The notes under the pieces are model-generated. The model had not been told where the DNA came from. It saw only the letters and a list, made by a program, of their open reading frames with translations, and did no database searches. Positions 1 to 6,953 of a stretch of DNA of 7,502 nt are shown one piece after another. The stretch is taken from the NCBI GenBank assembly GCA_025999775.1, contig BNXT01000061.1, forward strand, positions 1 to 7,502, given 5' to 3'. Source of the DNA: Bacteroidia bacterium. Its GTDB lineage: Bacteria; Bacteroidota; Bacteroidia; Bacteroidales; P3. The position numbers and the translations under genes were made by a program. Within the stretch, counting starts at the first letter, position 1. Each line of letters begins with the position of its first letter.

Positions 1-65
1 ATTTTGAAATAAAAAATAAGTTTTTTTTTGAAGAAATTTAGTGTGGAGAGTTGAGTTTGGAGTTG

Positions 66-107
66 TCAAAATCGGGCGTTTCGACTACGCTCAACGACCG
101 GTTTTGA
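66..107. repeat. Imperfect 15-bp hairpin with a TCGACTACGCTC loop
   Basis: The arms are 66-80 and 93-107. They match at 13 of 15 positions; one mismatch would be a G-U pair in RNA, the other is G-A. The 12-base loop is 81-92. The loop and its flank (79-100) resemble a CGACTACGCTCA sequence that, from memory, recurs between genes in Bacteroidota; I could not search for it. The right arm overlaps the outer arm (103-115) of the larger palindrome, so the two folds compete. No T-tract follows directly, so it is not a simple terminator. Confidence 0.5.
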
Positions 108-119
108 GGCGCTATTCAT

Positions 120-289
120 GTCCCGTTAGGGACAAAATGTTGGTAGAAAACGTACCATCCTTGCCTCTAAATCCCGTAGGGATGGCATGTGAAATCAGCT
201 ATTCTAACGGTTTTTACAGGTCATCCCTAACGGGATTTTATTTTGATAACAACGATTTTTCTACCAACATCACCTCTCTAACGGGAGGT
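120..289. repeat. Four short hairpin repeats, core TCCCGTTAGGGA
   Basis: Four related short hairpins are present. Copy A at 120-133 has a GTCCC/GGGAC stem and a GTTA loop. Copy B at 171-183 has an ATCCC/GGGAT stem and a GTA loop. Copy C at 223-236, in the opposite orientation, has an ATCCC/GGGAT stem and a TAAC loop. Copy D at 272-289, also opposite, is divergent with an ACCTC/GAGGT stem. A fragment at 203-210 (TCTAACGG) may be a degenerate fifth copy. The two-plus-two inverted arrangement makes the region self-complementary. It resembles REP-type palindromes mobilised by Y1/RAYT transposases, but no such gene is here. Confidence 0.6.
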
Positions 290-364
290 TTCGCATCCAC
301 GCTCCACACTCCACTCTCAATTCGATAGCGCCTCAAACTTTTTTTAACCGATTTAATCAATTTT

Positions 365-395
365 TTTGTATAGTTCAATCTTTTTTGTATATTTG
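365..395 (+). promoter_or_regulatory. Bacteroidota-type promoter of gltS
   Basis: A -33 box TTTG at 365-368 is followed after 19 bases by a -7 box TATATTTG at 388-395, a full match to the TAnnTTTG consensus used by the primary sigma factor of Bacteroidota. The expected transcription start is at about 400-403, only some 6-9 bases before the gltS ATG at 409, so the leader would be very short and A-rich with no Shine-Dalgarno. An 11-base direct repeat (TTTTTTGTATA at 362-372 and 381-391) overlaps both boxes. Confidence 0.75.
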
Positions 396-408
396 CAAAA
401 AAAACAAC

Positions 409-1623
409 ATGGAAATAACGCTTAATGCCTATTACACCCTGATCATAGCGACTCTTGTATTGATGTTGGGACGATTGATGGTGAAAAAGATAAAATTTTT
501 ATCTGATTTCAGTATTCCGGAACCTGTAGCCGGAGGTTTGACATTTGCTATTTTAGCAACTATACTGCACCAAACCAGCGGTTTTACATTGAATATTAAC
601 GTGGATCTCCAGAATGGATTTATGTTGATGTTTTTTTCTTCCATAGGATTAGGCGCTGATTTCTCACGTTTAAAAAGAGGTGGAAAACCCTTAGTAATAC
701 TAACGCTTATAGTAGGTACATTCATTGTTATACAAAACATCGTTGGGGTTAGTCTTGCTTCATTGTTAGGCTTACATCCGTTAACTGGTTTAATTACAGG
801 GTCAATCACGTTGACCGGTGGGCACGGTACCGCCGGCGGTTGGGGTCCTACATTGGAAGGTATGGGCGTACAAAGCGCTACCACTATAGGCATGGCGTGT
901 GCAACCTTCGGTTTAGTTTTAGGCGGCTTAATAGGAGGACCCACAGCCCAACAAATAATCAAACGGAATAAGTTGCACGGCGAAGCAGCTACAAACGATG
1001 ACTCTGCTGTACCTTTTGAACAATTACACAACCCACGGTTAATCACCACAGATTCAATGTTAGAAACCATTACCATGTTTGCCGTATGCTTGTCGGCATC
1101 GTATTTTATTGCTGAGTGGATGACCACGCATTGTCCTAATGCACTCATCAAGATTCCAACCTTCGTATGGGCGTTGGCATCCGGTATTTTAGTCCGAAAT
1201 ATACTGTCCCGCATATTCCGTGTCAATGTGTTTGACCGTTGCGTGGATGTCGTTGGCAATGTGGCTTTATCGTTGTTCCTATCCATGGCTTTGTTGTCGT
1301 TGAAACTCTACGAATTGGTTGATTTGGCAATTCCGTTATTGGTAATTTTACTTGTACAAATAGTCATTGTAATTTTATATGCACGATTTGTTACGTTTCG
1401 TTTTCTGGGTAAAAACTACGATGCTGCGGTAATGACTGCCGGTTATTGTGGTTTTGCTATGGGTGCAACCCCTACTGCCGTAGCTAATATGCAAGCCATA
1501 ACCCAAAAATTTGGCATGTCCCACAAAGCATTCTTGGTGATACCATTGGTCGGCGCTTTCTTCGTCGATATTATCAATGCGTTTATTTTATCTTTTTTCT
1601 CGTCGCTGCCGTTTTTGCATTAA
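409..1623 (+). CDS. gltS: Sodium/glutamate symporter GltS
   Basis: The 404-residue inner-membrane protein belongs to the ESS/GltS family, which imports glutamate with sodium; the E. coli protein is about the same length (401). It is strongly hydrophobic with about ten membrane segments. The two family signature regions are visible: GGHGTAGGWG at 137-146 in the first half, and GFAMGATPTAVANM at 348-361 in the second, matching the two inverted re-entrant halves of the fold. A hydrophilic loop at about 183-215 separates the halves. The ATG at 409 is chosen over an in-frame TTG at 385 because the TTG lies inside the promoter and would add eight residues not expected in the family. It is the only plus-strand gene and ends tail-to-tail with hemW, overlapping it by 4 nt. 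Family assignment is firm; glutamate specificity is inferred from the family. Confidence 0.93.
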   Translation: MEITLNAYYTLIIATLVLMLGRLMVKKIKFLSDFSIPEPVAGGLTFAILATILHQTSGFTLNINVDLQNGFMLMFFSSIGLGADFSRLKRGGKPLVILTLIVGTFIVIQNIVGVSLASLLGLHPLTGLITGSITLTGGHGTAGGWGPTLEGMGVQSATTIGMACATFGLVLGGLIGGPTAQQIIKRNKLHGEAATNDDSAVPFEQLHNPRLITTDSMLETITMFAVCLSASYFIAEWMTTHCPNALIKIPTFVWALASGILVRNILSRIFRVNVFDRCVDVVGNVALSLFLSMALLSLKLYELVDLAIPLLVILLVQIVIVILYARFVTFRFLGKNYDAAVMTAGYCGFAMGATPTAVANMQAITQKFGMSHKAFLVIPLVGAFFVDIINAFILSFFSSLPFLH

Positions 1624-2768
1624 ATAAACAGCTCGCTGGCGATGCGGTCGGCAAACAACATCCCTTCCCGTGTACAGCGTGCACCGTGGATGTCTGTGTG
1701 TATCCAAGCCTCTGGGAGTGTGGCAAGTTGTGTTTTAAGATGGGTTGAAAAAGACAGTCCGCATTGCTGTTCAATAGTATCAAACCGAATACCCCAACAG
1801 GTACGTAGAGCAGTCATCACAGATTCGTTGTAAACCATGGTCGGAGTTAAGTTTTCATAATCTAACATACCTTGCTCATTCGCAATTTGTGCGTTATAGG
1901 TGGCTATATCGGAACTATGCCATGTTCGACGACGACCGACCAAACTATGCGCCGAAGGTCCCAAACCCAAATAGGATGTGTGATTCCAATAATTGCAATT
2001 ATGAATAGAATACCTTTGTTCTTTACAAAAATTGGATATTTCGTAATGCTGAAAGCGGTGTGTATCTGCCCAATCCAATAGGGCGTTATAGCGTCTTATT
2101 TGTTGGTTTTCATCAATATCTTGCCGCAATCCTTTTTGGATTTGTCGGTACAACATCGTTTTTGGTTCAATGGTGAGCGCATACGCCGATAGGTGTGTAA
2201 CATTCAAGTCGGCAACCTCACGTAAATTATGTGCCCATGCTGCATCGGTCAATGTAGGAATACCATAGATTAAATCTATAGAGAGGTTCGTCAATCCGTA
2301 CTGATACGCCTTTTCAATAGCTGTACGCGCTTGTTGCACCGTGTGTTTACGATTCAAATACTGCAAGTCGGCTGTTTGAAACGATTGTACGCCGATACTT
2401 AAGCGATTCACCGGCGTGTCGCTTTGTATTGACTGAATATACGCTGCCGATAAGGATTCGGGATTGCCTTCTAAGGTTATTTCCGCTGTATCGGCAATGC
2501 TAAAGTGGTCGTAAAGATGTTTGAAAATACGCTGTAGTTGCGCTATGCCGAGCAATGACGGCGTACCGCCACCAAAATAGATAGACTGTATAGGCTCTTG
2601 AAATTCACTATCTGAAAGTACATCCACCGCTTGACTACGAAGGTCTATTTCTTTGCATAGCGTGGTTATAAACAGTTCTAAATCAGCCTCTGCAACAGGT
2701 TTTGAAAAAAAATTACAGTAGTTACATTTTTGTTTGCAATACGGAATATGTATGTAAAGTCCCGCCAT
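1620..2768 (-). CDS. hemW: Radical SAM heme chaperone HemW
   Basis: The 382-residue cytoplasmic protein is a radical SAM enzyme-family member of normal HemW length (E. coli 378). The iron-sulfur cluster motif CxxxCxxC is at residues 11-18 (C11, C15, C18), followed by N19-F20. The phenylalanine in place of the extra cysteine of HemN marks it as HemW rather than the oxygen-independent coproporphyrinogen oxidase. Other family marks are GGGTPSLL at 66-73, NPES at 102-105, RLSIGVQSF at 122-130 and HNCNYW at 256-261. HemW binds heme and passes it to acceptor proteins; older annotations often call it coproporphyrinogen III oxidase. The start is the typical MAGLYIHIPYC N-terminus. It is last in the der-hddA-hddC-hemW run, 37 nt after hddC with no promoter box in the gap. 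Its 3' end overlaps gltS. Confidence 0.93.
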   Translation of the reverse strand: MAGLYIHIPYCKQKCNYCNFFSKPVAEADLELFITTLCKEIDLRSQAVDVLSDSEFQEPIQSIYFGGGTPSLLGIAQLQRIFKHLYDHFSIADTAEITLEGNPESLSAAYIQSIQSDTPVNRLSIGVQSFQTADLQYLNRKHTVQQARTAIEKAYQYGLTNLSIDLIYGIPTLTDAAWAHNLREVADLNVTHLSAYALTIEPKTMLYRQIQKGLRQDIDENQQIRRYNALLDWADTHRFQHYEISNFCKEQRYSIHNCNYWNHTSYLGLGPSAHSLVGRRRTWHSSDIATYNAQIANEQGMLDYENLTPTMVYNESVMTALRTCWGIRFDTIEQQCGLSFSTHLKTQLATLPEAWIHTDIHGARCTREGMLFADRIASELFI

Positions 2769-2805
2769 CCTACTGTTTTTTGCGTACTACGTCGAACGGA
2801 TTCGG

Positions 2806-3519
2806 TTACAACCGATTAACTAAATCCGTTTGGGCTTTTTGATAGTCCGTAGGAATACCAATATCAATAAAATAGCCATCCGAAACATAGCCATAAAATA
2901 GCTTTTTGTGATGATATTGTTCAAGGATCTCTTTTTCAAATGAAAACGGTTGTGCGCACGGAAAGCTATGCTCCGTAAACGCTTTGTTAATAATATAAAC
3001 GCCGCCATTAATAAGTCCTTTTTCACAATAGCGTTTTTCATTAAACTGTACAATGCGGTGGTCGGTAGCTATTTCCACAGAGCCATAGCGTTCAAAATCG
3101 AGCATCGGTTTGAGAGCGATACTCATATCTGCGTTATTTTGGACGTGTTGTTGTAGCATCGTTGACAAATCCACATCAAAAAGGGAATCCCCATTGAGAA
3201 TAGCGATCTGCGATGTTTCACAGTATCGCAGGGCATTTGCCATAGCGCCGCCCGTACCTAAAGGCGTTTGTTCGACGGCATAGACCAATTGCATAGTCTT
3301 ATACTGTGTGCCAAAATAATCGGATATGACGGTGTGTTTATAGCCTGTTGCTAAAACGACTTTTTTGCAATGATAGTGTTCCAAGTATATTAGCAAATAC
3401 TCTAAAAACGGTTTATTAGCAACCGGCGCCATTGGTTTGGGTACGTCTTGTACCACGCTTTGTAAGCGTGTACCAAAACCGCCTGCCAACACTACTGCTT
3501 CTTCTATTGAATAGTCCAT
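2806..3519 (-). CDS. hddC: D-glycero-alpha-D-manno-heptose 1-phosphate guanylyltransferase (HddC-like)
   Basis: The 237-residue cytoplasmic sugar-nucleotidyltransferase has the family fold marks in order: LAGGFGTRL at 11-19 (nucleotide binding), VPKPM at 26-30, TPLGTGGA at 85-92, NGDSLFDVD at 109-117 (metal-binding D111), INGGVYI at 170-176 and FIDIGIPTDY at 217-226. Proteins of this type transfer a nucleotide to a sugar 1-phosphate. The specific call (GTP plus heptose 1-phosphate to GDP-heptose) rests mainly on its overlap with the heptose kinase gene hddA. Alone it could be read as a mannose-1-phosphate guanylyl- or other hexose-1-phosphate nucleotidyltransferase. The ATG at 3519 is chosen because it places the LAGG motif at the usual distance; an upstream start at 3564 would add 15 basic residues and overlap hddA by 61 nt. 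With the chosen start the overlap is 16 nt, suggesting coupled translation. Confidence 0.85.
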   Translation of the reverse strand: MDYSIEEAVVLAGGFGTRLQSVVQDVPKPMAPVANKPFLEYLLIYLEHYHCKKVVLATGYKHTVISDYFGTQYKTMQLVYAVEQTPLGTGGAMANALRYCETSQIAILNGDSLFDVDLSTMLQQHVQNNADMSIALKPMLDFERYGSVEIATDHRIVQFNEKRYCEKGLINGGVYIINKAFTEHSFPCAQPFSFEKEILEQYHHKKLFYGYVSDGYFIDIGIPTDYQKAQTDLVNRL

Positions 3520-4529
3520 GTACGTAGTCCGTTTTTTGAAAATTCGTAAGGTTTTGCGACGCAATTAAACGCTTGGAGCGCGTTAATCACCGCATAACGA
3601 CTGTAATTTGGACAATAGAAAAAGATAAACCCACCACCACCGGCGCCGGAGATTTTACCACCGGACGAGCCTGCTTGAATGGCTTTATCATAAATCTGTT
3701 CAAACAGCTCTGTTGAGATGCCCTCTGCCATTTGTTTTTTGTATTCCCAATTTTCATTGAAAATAGCGCCAATATGATCTAATTTGCCTTTGAGTAAAGC
3801 CTCTTTCATTTGTACGGATTGCTCTTTTATTTTGTGCATCGCCTCAAGAGATTGAGCCTTCTTATCGGTTACGTTGGCTTGCTGAGCTTTGATAATATCG
3901 CTCGAATTATGGGACGTTTGCGTATAAAACAACACGATGTTGTGCGACAATTCGTTAATGGTTACATTATTGACACGCAACGGATTGATAATAACCCGAT
4001 TTTTCTCAAAAAACTCCATGAAATTGATACCTCCGAAGGTAGCAGCGTATTGGTCTTGCTTACCGCCCGCCATCTGTAAGTCTTCGCGTTCAATTTGGTA
4101 GGCAAGGTATGCAATATCGTATTCGCCAAGCGGTAGCGATAGCCATTGTCCAAACGCGCCGATAACACTGACGGTAAGCGTGGATGACGTGCCTAACCCT
4201 GAACCTTGTGGCGCATCAATGAACGTGTGCAACTCAAAACCCTGCGGCTGTAAGCCAAATTCTGCGACCATACGGTTGTACACAGCCGCTTGCAACGCCG
4301 CCTTGTGATTGGTGGGCAATTGAGGTTGTACGTCAAAAAGCAAATCCACATCCTGATCGTGCAGTACAATGCGAATTTTGGAATCTGTACGCTTACTGAT
4401 GCTTGCATGCGCATACAAATTGATGGTGGCATTGAGAATAGATCCTCCGTAGAGGTCGGAAAAAGGCGAAACGTCGGTACCACCACCGGCTAATCCCAAT
4501 CGTAAAGGCGCTTTACTTCTAATAATCAT
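3504..4529 (-). CDS. hddA: D-glycero-alpha-D-manno-heptose 7-phosphate kinase (GHMP family, HddA)
   Basis: The 341-residue cytoplasmic protein is a GHMP-family sugar kinase. The N-terminus MIIRSKAPLRLGLAGGGTDV is characteristic of the HddA group. The ATP-binding GHMP loop is APQGSGLGTSST at 106-117, GGKQDQYAATFGGIN at 155-169 is the second conserved block, and the glycine-rich GKISGAGGGGFI at 291-302 is the C-terminal motif. It phosphorylates C-1 of heptose 7-phosphate, giving the 1,7-bisphosphate of the alpha series for the GDP-heptose route rather than the ADP-heptose route of LPS core. The ATG at 4529 is the family start; the open frame continues 74 codons upstream, but that extension lies inside der. 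Only 4 bases separate it from the der stop, and its 3' end overlaps hddC by 16 nt. The isomerase and phosphatase partners (GmhA, GmhB) are not in the window. Confidence 0.88.
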   Translation of the reverse strand: MIIRSKAPLRLGLAGGGTDVSPFSDLYGGSILNATINLYAHASISKRTDSKIRIVLHDQDVDLLFDVQPQLPTNHKAALQAAVYNRMVAEFGLQPQGFELHTFIDAPQGSGLGTSSTLTVSVIGAFGQWLSLPLGEYDIAYLAYQIEREDLQMAGGKQDQYAATFGGINFMEFFEKNRVIINPLRVNNVTINELSHNIVLFYTQTSHNSSDIIKAQQANVTDKKAQSLEAMHKIKEQSVQMKEALLKGKLDHIGAIFNENWEYKKQMAEGISTELFEQIYDKAIQAGSSGGKISGAGGGGFIFFYCPNYSRYAVINALQAFNCVAKPYEFSKNGLRTWTIQ

Positions 4530-4533
4530 AAGT

Positions 4534-5841
4534 CTAAGATTTAGCTCGAAAATACAGTTTGATAGGAGCTCCTGTGAAATTAAATAATGTTCGTAAACGG
4601 TTTTCAACAAACCGCTTGTAGGGTTCCTTGATATATTGTGGAAGATTACAGAAAAATACAAACGCAGGGTAAGCTGTTGGTAACTGCGTAATATACTTGA
4701 TATGTATTCTTTTATCTTTGTAAATTGGCGGCGGATTAGATTCCTTGACAATAGGAAGCAGCGTTTCGTTCAGTACGGACGTGGTTATGCGACGTGCACG
4801 GTTCTCATACACGATTTTAACTTGCTCTAAAACCTTGAAGATACGTTGTTTTTTAATAACGGACGTAAAGACAATCGGCACATCGCTCATGGGCGCTATC
4901 TTAGCACGAATGCCGACTTCCAAGTCCTTGATGGTATTATTTTCTTTTTCGACTAAATCCCATTTATTAACTACCACAACGATGCCTTTATTATTGCGCT
5001 GTGCCAAGCTAAAAATATTGAGGTCTTGCGACTCCAAGCCTGCTTGGGCATCAATCATTATGACGCATACATCGCTTTTTTCAATAGCTCTAATCGAGCG
5101 CATGACAGAGTAAAATTCGATATTCTCTTCGACTTTGGTTTTCTTACGCAAGCCTGCCGTATCCACAAGCAAGAAATCAAACCCAAATTGATTGTATCGG
5201 GTATAGATAGCGTCGCGCGTGGTCCCCGATACTGGTGTTACAATATGTTTATCCACTCCCACAAATGCGTTGATGATGGATGATTTACCTACATTAGGTC
5301 GTCCTACGATGCAGATTTTGGGTAGGTCGGGCACTTCTTCGTAAGTGTTATCCAATTCTTGGCTCACAGCATCTAATAATTCGCCTGTACCACTGCCATT
5401 TGTGGAGGAAATCTCGAAAAGCTCATCAAAGCCCAAACGGTAAAACTCATGGACTAAGGAGCGTCGTTCCATATTATCCACCTTATTAACCACCAACAGT
5501 ACTTTTCGGTTACTGCGACGAAGCAGCTGTGCCACATCTTCGTCCATAGGCGTAATACCATCCTTTACGTCCACCATAAACAGGATAATATCGGCTTCTT
5601 CGACAGCCAATTCGACTTGATAGCGGATTTCGCGGTTAAACACGTCCTCGTCGTCCGTCACGTACCCGCCGGTATCTATCACAGAAAATTCCTTGCCATT
5701 CCAATCGCCATGACCGTAATTGCGGTCGCGCGTAACGCCGCTGATTTCATCGACAATAGCGTCTTTGGCTTGTGTCAACCGATTAAACAGCGTCGATTTC
5801 CCCGTATTGGGACGACCTACAATAGCAATGATATTTTTCAT
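4534..5841 (-). CDS. der: Ribosome-assembly GTPase Der (EngA)
   Basis: The 435-residue cytoplasmic protein has the double-GTPase layout unique to Der/EngA, needed for maturation of the 50S ribosomal subunit. First domain: P-loop GRPNTGKST at 9-17, VTRDR at 36-40, DTGG at 56-59, NKVD at 119-122. Second domain: GRPNVGKSS at 180-188, TTRD at 207-210, DTAG at 227-230, NKWD at 292-295. A KH-like C-terminal domain fills about 350-435, ending in a basic tail. Length is normal for Bacteroidota, slightly shorter than E. coli (490). The start [12 protein letters not shown] is chosen because the in-frame extension to 5961 would run over the promoter and into the toxin gene. The first P-loop has threonine (T13) where Der proteins usually have valine; the essential GKS is intact. 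It is the first gene of the run with hddA, hddC and hemW. Confidence 0.96.
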   Translation of the reverse strand: MKNIIAIVGRPNTGKSTLFNRLTQAKDAIVDEISGVTRDRNYGHGDWNGKEFSVIDTGGYVTDDEDVFNREIRYQVELAVEEADIILFMVDVKDGITPMDEDVAQLLRRSNRKVLLVVNKVDNMERRSLVHEFYRLGFDELFEISSTNGSGTGELLDAVSQELDNTYEEVPDLPKICIVGRPNVGKSSIINAFVGVDKHIVTPVSGTTRDAIYTRYNQFGFDFLLVDTAGLRKKTKVEENIEFYSVMRSIRAIEKSDVCVIMIDAQAGLESQDLNIFSLAQRNNKGIVVVVNKWDLVEKENNTIKDLEVGIRAKIAPMSDVPIVFTSVIKKQRIFKVLEQVKIVYENRARRITTSVLNETLLPIVKESNPPPIYKDKRIHIKYITQLPTAYPAFVFFCNLPQYIKEPYKRFVENRLRTLFNFTGAPIKLYFRAKS

Positions 5842-5861
5842 GTATAGTTTAAGATGGATTA

Positions 5862-5893
5862 CAAAGATACACATTTTTTCCGAATTGGTTAAA
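5862..5893 (-). promoter_or_regulatory. Probable promoter of the der-hddA-hddC-hemW run
   Basis: On the minus strand a -7 box TATCTTTG (5869 down to 5862) fully matches the Bacteroidota TAnnTTTG consensus. A weaker -33 box TTTA (5893-5890, 3 of 4 matches to TTTG) lies 20 bases upstream. Transcription would begin near 5856, giving a leader of roughly 15 bases before the der ATG at 5841, with no Shine-Dalgarno. It sits in the 92-base gap after the toxin gene, so der need not depend on toxin-antitoxin transcription. Confidence 0.65.
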
Positions 5894-5902
5894 AAAAACC
5901 AA
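5885..5902. repeat. Perfect 6-bp inverted repeat across the der promoter -33 region
   Basis: TTGGTT (5885-5890) and AACCAA (5897-5902) form perfect arms around six A residues. The palindrome covers the predicted -33 box of the der promoter and lies 31 bases after the toxin stop codon. It may be a protein-binding site or a weak hairpin at the end of the toxin transcript. On the minus strand the T-run is in the loop, not after the stem, so it does not fit a standard intrinsic terminator. Confidence 0.35.
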
Positions 5903-5933
5903 AACTCGTCCATCTCTGCTCTGAAACGTATTT

Positions 5934-6953
5934 CTACTTCCAGTGTTGACAGCGTACACACTTTCTAAACCGTTCTTGCAATTCATCTATTCGATTGAGT
6001 AATTTCTCGAACGACAAAGAAACGCCGTAAATCATTGTGTTTTGCATTTTTTCGTAGTCCTGCCGCCAATCATCAAGTACTTGTGCAGGCGGAACAAGAC
6101 AAATATTTTTACGAATATCCTGCGAATAATCAACGCCATAGATACATGTAAAAACTTCGCGGTGGTGGTGGATTGTGTTCCAAAGTTCGTTGTCGGCAAT
6201 TGCTTTCGTGGCAAAATCTTTGTCCATCATTCGTTCCAAATCGTACAAATGCCGTGACTTGCGGTTGGCAAGCATTGAGCCGCCACCTGTAAAAATTTCG
6301 TGCAATAAAAATGCTTTTTCTAAAAAGGTTTTTTCAGGCACAGCCGTTATAATTTTTGTATTGACAACGGTTGTTTCAATATCAAAATTTTCTGAAATCA
6401 AACTTTTAACTTCGCTTATGGCTGTTGGCTCAATGAGCGACCTTGCTCCTATTTCAAGCACAATTTCATTTTTCAGGTAAGGTAATTCATCGAACAGAGA
6501 TTTATAGCGAATGAAAATTTTTCTCGGCTCGGGATAGGTCTTGTCGCCTTCGCCATCGGGTTGCGACTCGACTGTGCAAAGATTTTGTAAGCAGTAGTTT
6601 TCAATGGCTTGCTGAAATTCAGTACAAAAAATTTCTCTTACAAACAGCGAAGATTGTTTGCGCAATTTTTTGAGTTTTTTGCCACCTAAATCGCCCTGTA
6701 AGTCAAATTGCACTCTATCTATCGCTAAATCAATATCTTCCGAAAATCGTTCAATCAAATTCCAAACCTTACTCAACGAAGTTCCACCTTTGAAAACCAA
6801 ACGGTTGGCAAACGACAATGAAAACACAATTTGCAAAATGGTTGTTACCCACAAATCTTTTTCGATTGACTGCGGTGGAATACCAATTTTATTGGATAGT
6901 TGCTCAATATCTATTGTCTGCTTTTCTGTCGGAATTTTAAAATAATTATTCAT
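5934..6953 (-). CDS. AbiEii/AbiGii-type nucleotidyltransferase toxin
   Basis: The 339-residue protein belongs to the AbiEii/AbiGii (MenA-like) nucleotidyltransferase toxins of the DNA polymerase beta fold. Family motifs in order: KGGTSLSK at 55-62, SEDIDL at 71-76 with the metal-binding pair D73 and D75, the strand EIVLEIGAR at 163-171 (E167 a candidate third acidic residue), [14 protein letters not shown] at 206-219 with a conserved lysine (K212), and SRHLYDL at 233-239. All key residues are present, so it is probably active. In characterised relatives the toxin stops growth, for MenA by adding nucleotides to tRNA 3' ends, and AbiE systems can abort phage infection; the target here is unknown. 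The ATG at 6953 overlaps the upstream antitoxin gene by 8 nt, a usual layout for AbiE pairs. The C-terminus carries a CVRC pair of unknown meaning. No signal peptide or membrane segment is evident. Confidence 0.88.
   Translation of the reverse strand: MNNYFKIPTEKQTIDIEQLSNKIGIPPQSIEKDLWVTTILQIVFSLSFANRLVFKGGTSLSKVWNLIERFSEDIDLAIDRVQFDLQGDLGGKKLKKLRKQSSLFVREIFCTEFQQAIENYCLQNLCTVESQPDGEGDKTYPEPRKIFIRYKSLFDELPYLKNEIVLEIGARSLIEPTAISEVKSLISENFDIETTVVNTKIITAVPEKTFLEKAFLLHEIFTGGGSMLANRKSRHLYDLERMMDKDFATKAIADNELWNTIHHHREVFTCIYGVDYSQDIRKNICLVPPAQVLDDWRQDYEKMQNTMIYGVSLSFEKLLNRIDELQERFRKCVRCQHWK

Larger units (their letters stand above)
40..337. repeat. Composite palindromic intergenic element (MITE- or REP-like)
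   Basis: This non-coding stretch is built from nested inverted repeats. From outside inward: 103-115 pairs perfectly with 325-337 (13 bp, TTTGAGGCGCTAT and its complement). The hairpin motif at 120-133 is answered by the inverted copy at 272-289. 137-150 pairs perfectly with 257-270 (14 bp, ATGTTGGTAGAAAA). The hairpin at 171-183 is answered by 223-236. Purine-rich heptad-like repeats at 41-64 reappear inverted at 302-319 (15 of 18 positions match; 40-48 against 302-310 is a perfect 9 bp). T-rich tracts lie on both sides. The open frame crossing the element (41-328) encodes nothing recognisable and is probably an artefact of the repeats. I infer a non-autonomous mobile or dispersed repeat; no transposase or clear target-site duplication is visible, so the exact ends are uncertain. 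Confidence 0.65.

Noticed and set aside
120..289. CRISPR array
   Set aside because: Copies are short, in mixed orientation, unevenly spaced and palindromic, with no regular spacers and no cas genes.
41..328. A 95-codon open frame on the plus strand
   Set aside because: It spans the palindromic repeat region, has no recognisable domain, and its composition follows the inverted repeats.
432..1286. A 284-codon open frame on the minus strand inside gltS
   Set aside because: It is the antisense shadow of a clear GltS gene, rich in proline and asparagine with no family motif.
1629..1639. Small CAGC/GCTG hairpin just after gltS as a terminator
   Set aside because: The stem is four base pairs, no T-tract follows, and it lies inside the hemW coding sequence.
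2802..2815. TCGGTT/AACCGA inverted repeat at the hddC stop codon, as a terminator
   Set aside because: The loop would be only two bases and no T-run follows on the minus strand; the 37-nt gap to hemW suggests read-through.
4530..4751. Longer HddA start at 4751
   Set aside because: The added 74 residues lie within der and are not part of any HddA; the family start is MIIRSKAPLRLGLAGGGTD.
5842..5961. Longer Der start at 5961
   Set aside because: The extra 40 residues would overlap the toxin gene and the promoter; the family begins just before the GRPN P-loop.
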